Shown here piece after piece: positions 44,165 to 54,334 of a stretch of DNA of 64,000 nt. Origin of the DNA: Pseudidiomarina woesei (GTDB taxonomy: Bacteria > Pseudomonadota > Gammaproteobacteria > Enterobacterales > Alteromonadaceae); contig NZ_LIPW01000002.1 of the NCBI RefSeq assembly GCF_001418345.1, positions 1-64,000 on the forward strand, in the 5' to 3' direction. The notes beneath the pieces are model-generated. The model was not told where the DNA came from. It saw only the letters and a list, made by a program, of their open reading frames with translations, and searched no databases. Made by a program: the position numbers and the translations under genes. How positions within the stretch are numbered: position 1 is the first letter of the stretch; each line of letters opens with the position of its first letter.

Positions 44165-47100
44165 GTTGCGTTACCACCAACAGCGGTAATATTGTTGGTG
44201 CGAGTTTTCTCAGTCACAAAGCTAGTCAAGTAGTGAGGACCACCAGCTTTCGGGCCAGTACCCGACATACCACGGCCACCGAATGGCTGTACGCCAACCA
44301 CAGCACCAATTTGGTTACGATTGATATACACGTTACCCACATCAATTCGACGCGCAATATCTGCTGCAAAGGTTTCGTTGCGACTATGAATACCGAAGGT
44401 TAAACCGAAACCGGTATCATTGATGCTTTGAATAACCGTGTCTAGCTCGCTCGTTTTGTAACGAATAACGTGCAGAATTGGGCCAAAGTTTTCTTTAACT
44501 AACTGGTTAATATTGTCAATTTCGATGGCTGTTGGTGCCACGAAAGTACCGCCGTTGGTGTATTCAGGCATGGGCGCGCGAGCAATTAAGCGACCCGCTT
44601 GCGTAATATCGTTTACATGCTGCTCAAGGTTACTTTTTGCCGCACCGTCAATTACCGGGCCAACATCGGTTTCATGCAGAATAGGGTCGCCCACTTTAAG
44701 TTCTGCCATAGCGCCTTTCAGCAAGTCGATAACGCGGTCGGCAATGTCGTCTTGCACAAACAAAACACGTAACGCCGAGCAACGCTGACCCGCACTCTTG
44801 AATGCGCTAGCCACAATATCAGTGACTGCTTGCTCAGGCAGGGCAGTTGAGTCGATCAACATAGCGTTCTGACCACCGGTTTCAGCAATCAGTGGCACAA
44901 TTGCGCGAGTACGAGCTGCCAATGCACGGTTAATGGCTTGTGCTGTGTATGTTGAACCAGTGAAGCACACCCCGCCAATTTCTTCTTGAGACACCAAGAA
45001 GCTACCTATTTCAGCGCCGCTACCCGGCATAAAGTGCAATACATCGCCTGGAATTCCGGCTTCTAATGCAAGTTGCACCGCACGGAAAGCAATTAAGCCA
45101 GTTTGTTCGGCAGGTTTTGCAATAACACAGTTACCGGTCACCAAGGCAGCTGCTACTTGGCCTAAGAAAATGGCAAGTGGGAAGTTCCATGGGCTAATAC
45201 AAATAAAGGTACCGCGGCCTTGCACGAACAGCTCGTTGGTTTCGCCGGTTGGGCCCGGTAAGGTAGTGCCTTCACCCATAAGCTCACGTGCTTGTTGCGC
45301 GTAATAACGGCAAAAATCAACGGCTTCGCGAATTTCGTCAATACCGTCTTGTAGGCTTTTGCCTGCTTCAACGCTACATAAAGCGATAAGTTCAATACGA
45401 TTGGCTTCAAGCAAATCAGCAAGTTTTTCCAATGCGCTTGCACGTACTTCGACGTCGGTGTCACGCCAGCGACGGTAGGCGGCATTAGCGCTCTTCAATG
45501 CTTGCTCGGCTAACGCTTTGTCACCCCAACAAATAGTACCAATATGGTGGCTGGTGTTTTGCGGACTATGAATGGCCACTTTGTGATGCGCGTCCACTAC
45601 GTCGCCATTAACAATCGGGCCACCTTGCCATTGCTTGTCGCGGTACTGGTGTACTGCATTAATAAAATCATCAGCTTGTGAGTGAATGTTCATATTCAGT
45701 CCTAACGAGTTTTTCCGATCGCCAAAAATTTGCGTCGGTAGTGGAATTTTATGGTTCGCGAAATGCTCATGTTTTAGCATTGTGTGTAGCGGGTGCTCGG
45801 TTAATTCCGCAACAGGTGTTTGTGGGTCAACCAGTTTGTGCACAAACGACGTATTTGCACCATTTTCGAGTAGACGGCGAACCAAATAAGGCAGTAGATC
45901 TTTATGGGCGCCCACCGGCGCGTAAATACGCACCGTAGTGTTTTCATCTTGCTCTAGCAAGGTGTCATATAAGTCATCACCCATACCATGCAAGCGCTGG
46001 AACTCAATACGGCGCTGGTAGGTTGCATTTAAATCGCGAATGGCTACCACAGTTTGCGCGTTGTGTGTGGCAAATTGCGGATAGATGGCACCGTCCGTCG
46101 CTGGGCTCATTAAGTAATGGGCACAGGCTAAGTACGACACATCGGTATTGGCTTTACGGGTGTAAACAGGGTAGCCAGACAAGCCATTTACTTGGCACAA
46201 TTTAATTTCGGTATCCCAATACGCACCTTTAACCAAACGTACAGGAATTTCATCGCCGCATTCGCGCGCCAATGCGGTTACCCAGCACAATACGGGCAGC
46301 GCACGTTTTGAATACGCCTGAACCACCAAGCCAAAGCGTGGCCAACCTTTACAGACGCCACTGCGGTAGACTTTTTCGAACAACTCTAATGACAGCTCCA
46401 AGCGGTCCATTTCTTCGGCGTCAATACTCACGCCAACGTCAGCCTCTTTGGCAAGCTTCACTAACTCTGTCAAGCTTTGGGCTAGCTCAGTAAGTACTCG
46501 CTCATGGTTGGCTACTTCGTAACGTGGGTGCAACGCTGACAGTTTGATTGAGATGGTCGGTCGTGGTGCGTTCGGGTTATTAAAGTTCTCTTTGCCTACA
46601 ACTTTAATTGAGTTGACATAATCAGCATGATAACGGCGTGCGTCAGCCATAGTTAAAGCTGCTTCGCCGAGCATGTCATAAGAATGCGTATAACCTTTGT
46701 CTCGGTTATTGCGACTGTTTTTCAGCGCTTCCTCAATGGTTCGGCCAAGTACGAACTGCGTACCCATAATACGCATCGCCGCGTACGTGGCTTTACGCAC
46801 CACAGGCGAGCTTAAACGGCGTACCATTCGGCGAAATACACCGCGCGGCGTTTCCATTGGCTTGCCGGTTGGATTAATAACATTGTTGGTTAAGGCTAAA
46901 CCCCAAGTACCGCTGTTGACTAACCAAGAGGCGCTTTGGCCCATATGTTTATGCCAGTCACCGCCCGACAAGCGGTCTTGAATAAGCGCGTCAGCAGTTG
47001 TGGCATCTGGAATACGCAGCAATGCTTCTGCCAAACACATCAGAATAATGCCTTCTTTGGTGTCAAGGCTGTATTCTTGCAAAAACGCATCTACGCCACC

Positions 47101-47310
47101 GCCATCAGCACGGTCGCGAACTTTATTCACTAAATTAGCTGCCGCTTGGGTTACGCGCTCAAGATTTTCATTGTCTTGAGGCACAAGGGGCAACAGCTCA
47201 CGCAAATAAGCATCTTCATCGACTAAATAGTTGTCGGTGATGGCTTGTTGGAGTCGACCAAGGTCGGCGCCGGTATACTGAGCCGCAAGTACTTCACTCG
47301 CTTTAAACAT
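44143..47310 (-). CDS. putA: Bifunctional proline dehydrogenase / P5C dehydrogenase PutA
   Basis: Oxidises proline to glutamate in two steps with channelled intermediate, feeding electrons to quinone. From residue 1 to about 480 is the proline dehydrogenase barrel with SIDAEEMDRLELSLELFEKVY, VRLVKGAYWDTEI, FATHNAQTV and YAPVGAHKDLLPYLVRRLLENGAN. From about 560 to 1030 is the aldehyde dehydrogenase with CISPWNFPLAIFLGQ, FTGSTYTAQ and the catalytic Cys844 in KSAGQRCSALR. At 1055 residues it lacks the N-terminal ribbon-helix-helix domain of the 1320-residue E. coli protein, so it cannot repress its own gene that way. AGGAG lies 6 bases before the ATG. Confidence 0.96.
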   Translation of the reverse strand: MFKASEVLAAQYTGADLGRLQQAITDNYLVDEDAYLRELLPLVPQDNENLERVTQAAANLVNKVRDRADGGGVDAFLQEYSLDTKEGIILMCLAEALLRIPDATTADALIQDRLSGGDWHKHMGQSASWLVNSGTWGLALTNNVINPTGKPMETPRGVFRRMVRRLSSPVVRKATYAAMRIMGTQFVLGRTIEEALKNSRNNRDKGYTHSYDMLGEAALTMADARRYHADYVNSIKVVGKENFNNPNAPRPTISIKLSALHPRYEVANHERVLTELAQSLTELVKLAKEADVGVSIDAEEMDRLELSLELFEKVYRSGVCKGWPRFGLVVQAYSKRALPVLCWVTALARECGDEIPVRLVKGAYWDTEIKLCQVNGLSGYPVYTRKANTDVSYLACAHYLMSPATDGAIYPQFATHNAQTVVAIRDLNATYQRRIEFQRLHGMGDDLYDTLLEQDENTTVRIYAPVGAHKDLLPYLVRRLLENGANTSFVHKLVDPQTPVAELTEHPLHTMLKHEHFANHKIPLPTQIFGDRKNSLGLNMNIHSQADDFINAVHQYRDKQWQGGPIVNGDVVDAHHKVAIHSPQNTSHHIGTICWGDKALAEQALKSANAAYRRWRDTDVEVRASALEKLADLLEANRIELIALCSVEAGKSLQDGIDEIREAVDFCRYYAQQARELMGEGTTLPGPTGETNELFVQGRGTFICISPWNFPLAIFLGQVAAALVTGNCVIAKPAEQTGLIAFRAVQLALEAGIPGDVLHFMPGSGAEIGSFLVSQEEIGGVCFTGSTYTAQAINRALAARTRAIVPLIAETGGQNAMLIDSTALPEQAVTDIVASAFKSAGQRCSALRVLFVQDDIADRVIDLLKGAMAELKVGDPILHETDVGPVIDGAAKSNLEQHVNDITQAGRLIARAPMPEYTNGGTFVAPTAIEIDNINQLVKENFGPILHVIRYKTSELDTVIQSINDTGFGLTFGIHSRNETFAADIARRIDVGNVYINRNQIGAVVGVQPFGGRGMSGTGPKAGGPHYLTSFVTEKTRTNNITAVGGNATLLSLGD

Positions 47311-47549
47311 AGCATCTCCTGTAGGACTCAGCCCAAGGCTGGCGGTGACATATTTCGGGCGCCAGTATATGACTTTTTGGGCGCGCGTAAAGCCTGTCTG
47401 ATCACATTTTTTTGTTACTTCATCGAGACCGATTAATTGCGCCCACGGTGCATTTTTTGTGCAGCGCTGTCAAGCCCATTTCAGTTGACCCGTAAAGTTA
47501 GTGCGAGTACCGTATGAAGCAAGGAAAATCAACGCGTAAGAGAGAGCTC

Positions 47550-49040
47550 GTGAGCCAAGAAATTGAATTGAAATTACTTGTGGAACCGAACCAGCGTGAA
47601 GCGGTGTTGCGGTTATGCCAACAATTGGCCAAAGATAGCGACAGCAGCACCCTTGAATTAACCAATGCGTATTTCGATACCGATGACCTGCAGTTGCGTC
47701 AGCACGATATGGGGCTGCGTATCCGGCAGCGTGGTGATGAACGCGAGCAAACCATTAAATTAGCAGGGCAAGTGCTTGGTGGCATGCATTCGCGCCCTGA
47801 ATATAATGCGGTTATTACCAGTGACACACCCGATTTAACCTTGTTTGAAGAAGATATTTGGCCTGATGAATTTCCGGTTTTTGATATTCAGCGTGAGCTG
47901 GTTGAGCTATTTCGCACCGACTTCACGCGCCACCGTTGGAAAATTCCAAGTGGCGAAGGCGTTATTGAGTTGGTGTTTGATGAAGGTCACATTGTGGCCA
48001 ATGACCAATCGCGACCTATTTGCGAAATTGAACTTGAAGTGCAAGGTGGCATTGCCGCCGATGCTTATAAATTAGCACGCCGTTTTATTACTCGAGTCAA
48101 TGCGCGAGTGGGTAGTTTAAGCAAAGCGGCTCGCGGCTATTTACTGGCACAAAAGTCAGTGCTTGAACCATTTAATCACGCGCATTTTGTGCATCAGCAG
48201 CCGCAAGATGACGTTGGAACGGGCTTATATCGTGCATTAGCCTACGCGTTGCAATATTGGCAGCATAATGATGCCTGCTTGGCTGAACAGCCGAATGTGC
48301 GAGCGGTTGCCGGAATTACGGACGGTATTCGTCTGTGCAAAGTCGTGCTGCAGCAATTGGCGCTGTTCGAAATTGATGTGAGCGACCACATTGCCCGGTT
48401 AGAGCAAATGCTTGGGCACTTAGGCTGGTTGAGCCGCTATGATGGGCTTAATGAACTGACCGCGGAAGACGGGGCGTATCATCGAGCGCTTGAGCAAAAC
48501 CAAAAACTTTATGAGTTTATTGTTGAGCAACAAGAGCACTCGGTACAGCTCGAATTAGTGGTTAGTTTAAGTAAACGTGATGATTACCAACTGACATTAT
48601 TTGAACTTGGCGAATTATGTTCTGAACAGCCACGCCATGAGCAACTTATGCAGGTGCCGTTAAAGCAATGGGCAACACAGCGATTGCGTGAAGACTGGCA
48701 ACAAGTGCTCGAAGCTTTTACTAAGCATCAAGAGATGCGTGCTGATCATTACCTAAAACTGTTACCGCAGTTACAAAGCTCATTGCAATTAGGCTATTGC
48801 GTTGGCTATTTATTTGACGCCGATGACCGCGAGTTATTTAGAGCGCCTTGGCAAGACTTAATGCGCGGTATTCGAGAAATTATGGCACTGAAGCTGTTGC
48901 GTGAAGCCATTAAAGATACCGATGAAATAAATACTGAAAAGCTTTTAGGTTGGCAAGAGGTGCAACTAGAGTCGCTGCTTTATGCGCTTGAACGTTCACG
49001 TCGTGCGGCACTTAAACAAGAGCCTTACTGGATAGTGTAG
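47550..49040 (+). CDS. ygiF: Inorganic triphosphatase YgiF (CYTH-CHAD)
   Basis: A CYTH-domain hydrolase of inorganic triphosphate. The CYTH signature EIELKLLV (ExExK) opens the protein, and RGDEREQTIKLAG, RPEYNA, VFDEGHI and EIELEV supply the other tunnel residues, to about residue 205. The remaining about 280 residues are a degenerate CHAD domain. I prefer GTG 47550 because it yields (V/M)SQEIELK, as in E. coli YgiF; the ATG at 47514 would add 12 basic residues. Neither start has a strong ribosome site. It lies 2 bases before glnE, the E. coli order. At about 496 residues it is longer than E. coli YgiF (433). Confidence 0.9.
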   Translation: MSQEIELKLLVEPNQREAVLRLCQQLAKDSDSSTLELTNAYFDTDDLQLRQHDMGLRIRQRGDEREQTIKLAGQVLGGMHSRPEYNAVITSDTPDLTLFEEDIWPDEFPVFDIQRELVELFRTDFTRHRWKIPSGEGVIELVFDEGHIVANDQSRPICEIELEVQGGIAADAYKLARRFITRVNARVGSLSKAARGYLLAQKSVLEPFNHAHFVHQQPQDDVGTGLYRALAYALQYWQHNDACLAEQPNVRAVAGITDGIRLCKVVLQQLALFEIDVSDHIARLEQMLGHLGWLSRYDGLNELTAEDGAYHRALEQNQKLYEFIVEQQEHSVQLELVVSLSKRDDYQLTLFELGELCSEQPRHEQLMQVPLKQWATQRLREDWQQVLEAFTKHQEMRADHYLKLLPQLQSSLQLGYCVGYLFDADDRELFRAPWQDLMRGIREIMALKLLREAIKDTDEINTEKLLGWQEVQLESLLYALERSRRAALKQEPYWIV

Positions 49041-49042
49041 CT

Positions 49043-51790
49043 ATGGATGCACAGGGTAGAGTCTGTGAAATAAGCCAGTTTGTTGCACGGGTGATTGAGC
49101 AGCAGCCTAATGCAATTGAATGGCAGAACGAACAGGTGGTGTTGCCTGCGACAGATGCTTATGCAAATGCTGTGACTGAGTTACTTGCAAGCTGCGCCGA
49201 TGAGCCTCAAGCGCAGCGTTCACTTAGGCGCTTGCGCCAACAATGGTATGCCATATTAGCCGCTGCCGATTTGTTACAACAAGTCAGCGTAACTGACATG
49301 CTTAAACACATTAGTGCAACCGCTGATGCGTTTATCAATGGAGCTCTAAATTGGCTGTACCCTCGCTATTGTGAACGCTTTGGTACGCCCCGAGATGAGC
49401 AAGGCCAAGCCATGCCATTGTTGGTGATTGGCATGGGTAAGCTGGGCGGTTATGAATTAAATTTTTCATCGGATATCGATTTGATTTTCTGTTACCCCGC
49501 CCAAGGCGAAACCGATCATGCACGTAAACCGATAGAAAACAGTGTGTTTTTTACACGCCTCGCCCAAGCATTAGTGAGCTTACTTGATCAAATCACGGCT
49601 GATGGTCGCGTGTTTCGCGTTGATTTGCGGCTGCGCCCGTTTGGTCAGTCAGGGCCCGTGGTTGCCAGTATCTCTGCACTTGAATATTACTACCAAGAGC
49701 AAGGGCGCGATTGGGAACGTTATGCCATGGTGAAAGCGCGGCTAATTGGCGGCACAAAAGCACACGAGGATGAACTGAAATCGTTATTGCGGCCCTTTGT
49801 TTATCGTCGCTATATTGATTTTTCGGCCATTGATGCGCTGCGCAAAATGAAAACCTTGATCACCCAAGAAACCCGCCGCAAAGGCCTGGAGCGTAATATA
49901 AAACTAGGCGCCGGCGGCATTCGCGAAATTGAGTTTATTGCGCAGGCGTTTCAGTTGATTCGTGGCGGCCAGCAACGGCAGTTACAAACCCAATCACTTT
50001 ATGCTGCCTATCACGCGATTGCCGAGCTTAATATCTTGCCAGAAGCTACGGTTGACCAGCTTCTACAGTGCTATGAAAAGCTGCGCAAAATGGAACACGT
50101 GTTGCAGCAATTGAACGACGAGCAAACCCAAACACTACCCGACGATGCGCCGACTCAGCAGCGCATCAGCTTGGCATATGAGCAGCCTTGGCCTGACATT
50201 GAAGCCGATATTCGCGCGACCATGGCGACCGTGCATGAACAGTTTCAGCAGGTTATTGGTGACCCTGACGCCGAAGACGAAGAAGCCGGGCAGTTACAAC
50301 TGCTTTGGCAAGACATGATTGAAGATGATACCGCCATTGACGTGTTACTTGATTTTGGCCTTGCCAAGTCGACTGCACAGCTTATTTGGCAGCAGGTTAA
50401 TCAGTTACGTATGGATGTTCGTAAACGCGGCTCAGGGCCGCGTGGGCGTAAAGCTATGGCCAGATTAGTGCCATTACTGTTAGAGCGTATTGTCCAGTTT
50501 GCCGATGCTGACTCAGTGCTTGAACGCGTGCTGCAGGTGTTACGAAAAATTATGACCCGTACCGCCTATGTTGAATTACTCGTCGAGAACTCGGGCGCCC
50601 GTGAGCAGCTTATAAAACTGTGCCGCGCGAGCTCGTGGTTAACTTCGCAAATTGCCACCTATCCATTGCTGCTTGACGAGCTGATTGATCCGCAGCATTT
50701 GTATCGATTACCTGAGCTGAATGACTATCCGCGTTTATTAGACGAATTTTTACTACGAATTCCTGAGCAAGAAAACGACTTAGAAGCACAAATGGATGCA
50801 CTGCGCCAGGCACGACAGGTGTTGCAGTTGAAGGTGGCGGCGGCCGATATCAGCGGTGCGCTTCCGCTTATGAAAGTGAGCGACCATTTAAGTTATTTGG
50901 CCGAAGCATTGATTGACAAAGTCGTTCGCTTAGCGTGGCACCAATTGGTAGAAAAGCATGGTGCTCCCCCCGAGCGAAGTGCTGACGATATGGGCTTTGC
51001 CGTGATGGCGTATGGCAAGTTGGGGGGGCTTGAGCTTGGGTATGGCTCTGACTTAGATCTTGTGTTTATCACCGACACTGACTATGACGGTGATACAGAC
51101 GGCCCCAAATCGATTGGTATTCAACAGTTTTATTTGCGACTTGCACAACGCATATTGCATTTGTTTACCGCACGAACACTTGTTGGTTCCTTGTACGAGG
51201 TAGATATGCGGTTGCGGCCATCGGGTAAATCAGGATTGTTGGTAACCCGCCTCGATACCTTTGAAAGTTACCTACAAGAGGATGCCTGGACTTGGGAGTT
51301 ACAAGCATTGGTGAGGGCTCGTCCGGTGTTTGGTTCGACAGCATTGCGAGAAAAACTAATCGCTTTGCGGCAACGGCAAATTTGCCAACGTCGCGATGAA
51401 CAGCAACTACGCGAACAAGTATTAAGTATGCGCGAGAAAATGCGTGACCACTTAGCGGCGCGGGTAAGTGCTCAGCAGTTTGATGTGAAACAAGGGGCTG
51501 GGGGCATTACCGACCTTGAGTTTTTGGTGCAGTATTTAACTCTGCGTTTTGCTCATGAAATTCCGGCCTTAGCGGCGTTTACGGACAACATACGAATTCT
51601 TGAACAAGCTGAGCATAAGCACTTGTTAAGTCAACAAGAAAGCCAAGCGTTGATCACGGCCTATATTGCCGAACGAGAAGTACTGCATAAGCTTGCGCTT
51701 GATGACCGAGGCTCGGTGACGCATGAAAATCTAGAGAATTACCGCCATACGGTGATCACCGCATGGCAGCAGTGGTTGGGCAAGAATTGA
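49043..51790 (+). CDS. glnE: Glutamine synthetase adenylyltransferase / deadenylase GlnE
   Basis: Adenylylates or deadenylylates glutamine synthetase under control of PII, setting nitrogen assimilation. Two nucleotidyltransferase domains are visible: an N-terminal one with GMGKLGGYELNFSSDIDLIF (Asp144, Asp146) for deadenylylation and a C-terminal one with YGKLGGLELGYGSDLDLVF (Asp670, Asp672) for adenylylation. The 915 residues compare with 946 in E. coli; the difference is at the N-terminus, ahead of the first catalytic domain. It is coupled to ygiF (2-base gap) and ends 1 base before the convergent lpxL. Confidence 0.96.
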   Translation: MDAQGRVCEISQFVARVIEQQPNAIEWQNEQVVLPATDAYANAVTELLASCADEPQAQRSLRRLRQQWYAILAAADLLQQVSVTDMLKHISATADAFINGALNWLYPRYCERFGTPRDEQGQAMPLLVIGMGKLGGYELNFSSDIDLIFCYPAQGETDHARKPIENSVFFTRLAQALVSLLDQITADGRVFRVDLRLRPFGQSGPVVASISALEYYYQEQGRDWERYAMVKARLIGGTKAHEDELKSLLRPFVYRRYIDFSAIDALRKMKTLITQETRRKGLERNIKLGAGGIREIEFIAQAFQLIRGGQQRQLQTQSLYAAYHAIAELNILPEATVDQLLQCYEKLRKMEHVLQQLNDEQTQTLPDDAPTQQRISLAYEQPWPDIEADIRATMATVHEQFQQVIGDPDAEDEEAGQLQLLWQDMIEDDTAIDVLLDFGLAKSTAQLIWQQVNQLRMDVRKRGSGPRGRKAMARLVPLLLERIVQFADADSVLERVLQVLRKIMTRTAYVELLVENSGAREQLIKLCRASSWLTSQIATYPLLLDELIDPQHLYRLPELNDYPRLLDEFLLRIPEQENDLEAQMDALRQARQVLQLKVAAADISGALPLMKVSDHLSYLAEALIDKVVRLAWHQLVEKHGAPPERSADDMGFAVMAYGKLGGLELGYGSDLDLVFITDTDYDGDTDGPKSIGIQQFYLRLAQRILHLFTARTLVGSLYEVDMRLRPSGKSGLLVTRLDTFESYLQEDAWTWELQALVRARPVFGSTALREKLIALRQRQICQRRDEQQLREQVLSMREKMRDHLAARVSAQQFDVKQGAGGITDLEFLVQYLTLRFAHEIPALAAFTDNIRILEQAEHKHLLSQQESQALITAYIAEREVLHKLALDDRGSVTHENLENYRHTVITAWQQWLGKN

Positions 51791-51791
51791 G

Positions 51792-52727
51792 TTAACGCTT
51801 ATAGAGATCTGGGTCAGTGTCATTAGGGCGAGTTTTAAAGCGCCGATGAATCCACATGTATTGCTCAGGACGCTGCTGAATTGCGAACTCAACCATTTTA
51901 TTTACCCGCGTAACGTCGGCTAAGTCATCCCCTGTGGGGAAGTTCTCAAATTCAGGGTAAAACGTCATGTCATAACCCGTGCCGTCGTCTCTTCGAAAAC
52001 ATGTCACTGGCAATACAGCGCAGTTTGCGCCATGCGCAAATAGCAGCGTCCCTGTTGTGGTACTTGCCTTTTCCACCGCAAAAAGCGGCGCGAAAATGGT
52101 TTTTCGGCGGCCATAGTCTTGATCTGGTAGGTAACCAGCAATTTCACCTTGGTCTAAAGCTTGTAGCATGCTTTTTACGTCGCGCCGCTGAATCATGTAT
52201 TTATTCGAACGACCGCGGCCAAGAGTCTGTAAATACTCCATAACAGCGTTGTTATGCGGACGATACAAACCAACGGCTGGCTTTACAAAACCGTGCAATC
52301 GTGCGTGAACTTCAAGGCTTAAAAAATGGAAGAGCAACAATAACACGCCGCGCCCGTCACGCTGCGCGGCATGCAGGTGTTCAACGCCATGCACATGCAA
52401 CTTGTTGCGAATGCGCCAATCGGGCCACCACCAAGCCATACCTGTTTCAAAAAATGCGATTCCGGTATTTTCGAGGTTCTTGCGCACCAACGGCTCTATT
52501 TCATCGGCAGGCATATTGGGGAACGAAAGCTCAAGGTTTCGGCGTGCTATATCAGCCCGACGAGGTACAAAGCGATAAAACAGCCGGCCTAACACTCTTC
52601 CCATACCGAGCTGCCAGCGATATGGCAGCCACGATATAGCATAAAGAAAGCCAACACTTAGCCACGTTAACCAATATTTAGGTAATAGAAAACGTGGCTC
52701 AAAGCGGGGTTTTTCAATTATCTTCAT
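51792..52727 (-). CDS. lpxL: Lipid A lauroyl/acyltransferase (LpxL/HtrB family)
   Basis: Adds a secondary acyl chain to Kdo-lipid A at the inner face of the inner membrane. The 311 residues match the family. One N-terminal membrane segment, then the catalytic H-X4-E motif as HFLSLE (His134, Glu139), which is nearest to LpxL/LpxP (HFLTLE). LYRPHNN, ARRDVKSMLQ-like and QDYGRRKTIFAPLFAVEKASTTT blocks follow, with MWIHRRFKTRP at the end. LpxP and LpxM remain possible. Its start lies 14 bases inside the end of tolC on the same strand. Confidence 0.9.
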   Translation of the reverse strand: MKIIEKPRFEPRFLLPKYWLTWLSVGFLYAISWLPYRWQLGMGRVLGRLFYRFVPRRADIARRNLELSFPNMPADEIEPLVRKNLENTGIAFFETGMAWWWPDWRIRNKLHVHGVEHLHAAQRDGRGVLLLLFHFLSLEVHARLHGFVKPAVGLYRPHNNAVMEYLQTLGRGRSNKYMIQRRDVKSMLQALDQGEIAGYLPDQDYGRRKTIFAPLFAVEKASTTTGTLLFAHGANCAVLPVTCFRRDDGTGYDMTFYPEFENFPTGDDLADVTRVNKMVEFAIQQRPEQYMWIHRRFKTRPNDTDPDLYKR

Positions 52728-54075
52728 TAATTAAGCTTGCGTTGATAGCTACTAAATCTTGCTCGCTAATTTGCCCTGATGCTTGTTTCAGAGCTAAGTA
52801 TTGACGAATATAACCATAGCGCGCGCTCGATAGATTACGGCGGGCGTTATAAAGGTTACGAGTACTGTTTAATACATCAACGATAGTACGTGTACCCACT
52901 TCAAAACCGGTTTGCGTGGCTTTCAATGCGCTTTCAGCTGATACTACGGCCTGTTCAAACGCGCGAATAGTCGATAAAGCTGCAACAACGTCGTAGTAAG
53001 CGCTACGCACCTGACGTTCAACATTACGACGCACACCCTCAAGTTCTTGGCTTGCAGCAATGAAGTTTTCGCGCGCTTGGTCAACTTCTGATGATGTTCT
53101 GAAGCCCGTAAACAAAGGCACGTTCAGCGACAAACCAATTGAGTTTGAGTCCATGCGCGGCATGTTAGTTTTAATACCACCGGCGGTAGTTGAGGTGTCG
53201 TTAGTCGAATAGTCGGCACTCAATGATACCGTCGGCAAATGACCATTACGCGCCAAACTTATTTGCTCATCACTGATTTCCACAGCAACACGTTGCACTA
53301 ATAATTGTAGATTTTTATCTTCTGCAATTTTCACCCACTGCTGTGCGTCACTTGGTGTTGGGGTTTCTGGCGAAAACGAGCTGGTATTTAATTGGGCTAA
53401 ATCTTGATGATAACGGCCAGTAATTTCACGCAAAGATTCTTGCGCAACTTCAACCGCATTCTTGGCTTGAATTTCTGAAGCTATGGCGGTGTCGAACTGT
53501 GCTTGTGCTTCATGCACATCAGTGATTGCCGTTAAGCCTACCGAGAAACGCTGTTTTGTCTGCTCTAATTGACGTTCAATCGCTTTCTTTTCAGCTGTCG
53601 CGAACTCAAGATCATCCATCCGCTCAAGGACTGTAAAATACGCATTAACGACACGAATCATTAATTGTTGACGTGTACTTAAGTAGTTTACTTCTGCTTG
53701 ATAAGCTTGTTTTTCACTAAGAGCTGCGCGATCCCAAACGTTCATGTCAAAAACGGTTTGCGAAAGACTAACGCCGGCATTCCAGCCACGACTTTCAGAG
53801 TCAAGAGTGACAAATTGCTGAGAAGTTGTGTCAAACTGAGCACGCTCCGACTCTGAGCGTGAATACCCAGCTGAGAAACTAACTTGTGGCCAAAATGCTG
53901 ACTTCGTAATATCAATGCCTTTTTGCGCGGCGCGGCGCTGAGCATCAACTTGTTGTAGGGTTGGATCGTTTTGCAATGCGAGTTGAAAAACTTGAGCGAG
54001 GTCGTCAGCATAGGCAACACTTGATGTTGCGCTGATGGTTAAGCCGACTAAAACGGATAATACGTGCTTTTTCAT
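52714..54075 (-). CDS. tolC: Outer-membrane efflux channel TolC
   Basis: A trimeric outer-membrane channel for multidrug efflux and type I secretion. A signal peptide (1-23, cleaved after AYA) is followed by LAQVFQLALQNDPTLQQVDAQR, typical of TolC. Two internally similar halves of coiled helices and short strands are visible (each with a ...LFTGF/DMNVW... entry and an NLYNARRNLSSARY-like ending). The 453 residues are close to E. coli TolC (493). Divergent from nudF, exactly the E. coli arrangement. The 258-base gap between them holds a small inverted repeat (54263-54278) but no clear promoter. Confidence 0.94.
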   Translation of the reverse strand: MKKHVLSVLVGLTISATSSVAYADDLAQVFQLALQNDPTLQQVDAQRRAAQKGIDITKSAFWPQVSFSAGYSRSESERAQFDTTSQQFVTLDSESRGWNAGVSLSQTVFDMNVWDRAALSEKQAYQAEVNYLSTRQQLMIRVVNAYFTVLERMDDLEFATAEKKAIERQLEQTKQRFSVGLTAITDVHEAQAQFDTAIASEIQAKNAVEVAQESLREITGRYHQDLAQLNTSSFSPETPTPSDAQQWVKIAEDKNLQLLVQRVAVEISDEQISLARNGHLPTVSLSADYSTNDTSTTAGGIKTNMPRMDSNSIGLSLNVPLFTGFRTSSEVDQARENFIAASQELEGVRRNVERQVRSAYYDVVAALSTIRAFEQAVVSAESALKATQTGFEVGTRTIVDVLNSTRNLYNARRNLSSARYGYIRQYLALKQASGQISEQDLVAINASLINEDN

Positions 54076-54262
54076 GGGCTACGGTGTCCTAATTATCTGA
54101 AAGCATTATCTTGCCTAAAACTTGGCAGCTATTTTACATACACTCGTGAATGTTTACTAGTTTACTTTGAATCGTCATGAATAGCATTGCGCCAGTTGCA
54201 ACAGAATGGGTTCAAGTGTAACTAATTATGTGCCAAAGCGGTGGTTATTTACAATTTTATTC

Positions 54263-54278
54263 AATCGCTTTCGCGATT
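54263..54278. other. Short inverted repeat in tolC-nudF gap
   Basis: AATCGC (54263-54268) and GCGATT (54273-54278) flank a TTTC loop, about 60 bases before nudF. Could be an operator half-pair or a leader hairpin. The rest of the 54076-54334 gap shows nothing I can name. Confidence 0.3.
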
Positions 54279-54334
54279 AGATGAGTACTTATAACGGTAA
54301 GTAACAGACGCAACTAAAGTAACAAAGGTTTATT

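Noticed and set aside
47395-47415. TGATCACA before putA, considered as a CRP site
   Set aside because: Only the TCACA half is present; the other half does not match TGTGA at the required spacing.
53386-54075. Alternative frames opposite or within tolC and divergent gap
   Set aside because: No ribosome site or family motif; the tolC signal peptide and helices account for the region.
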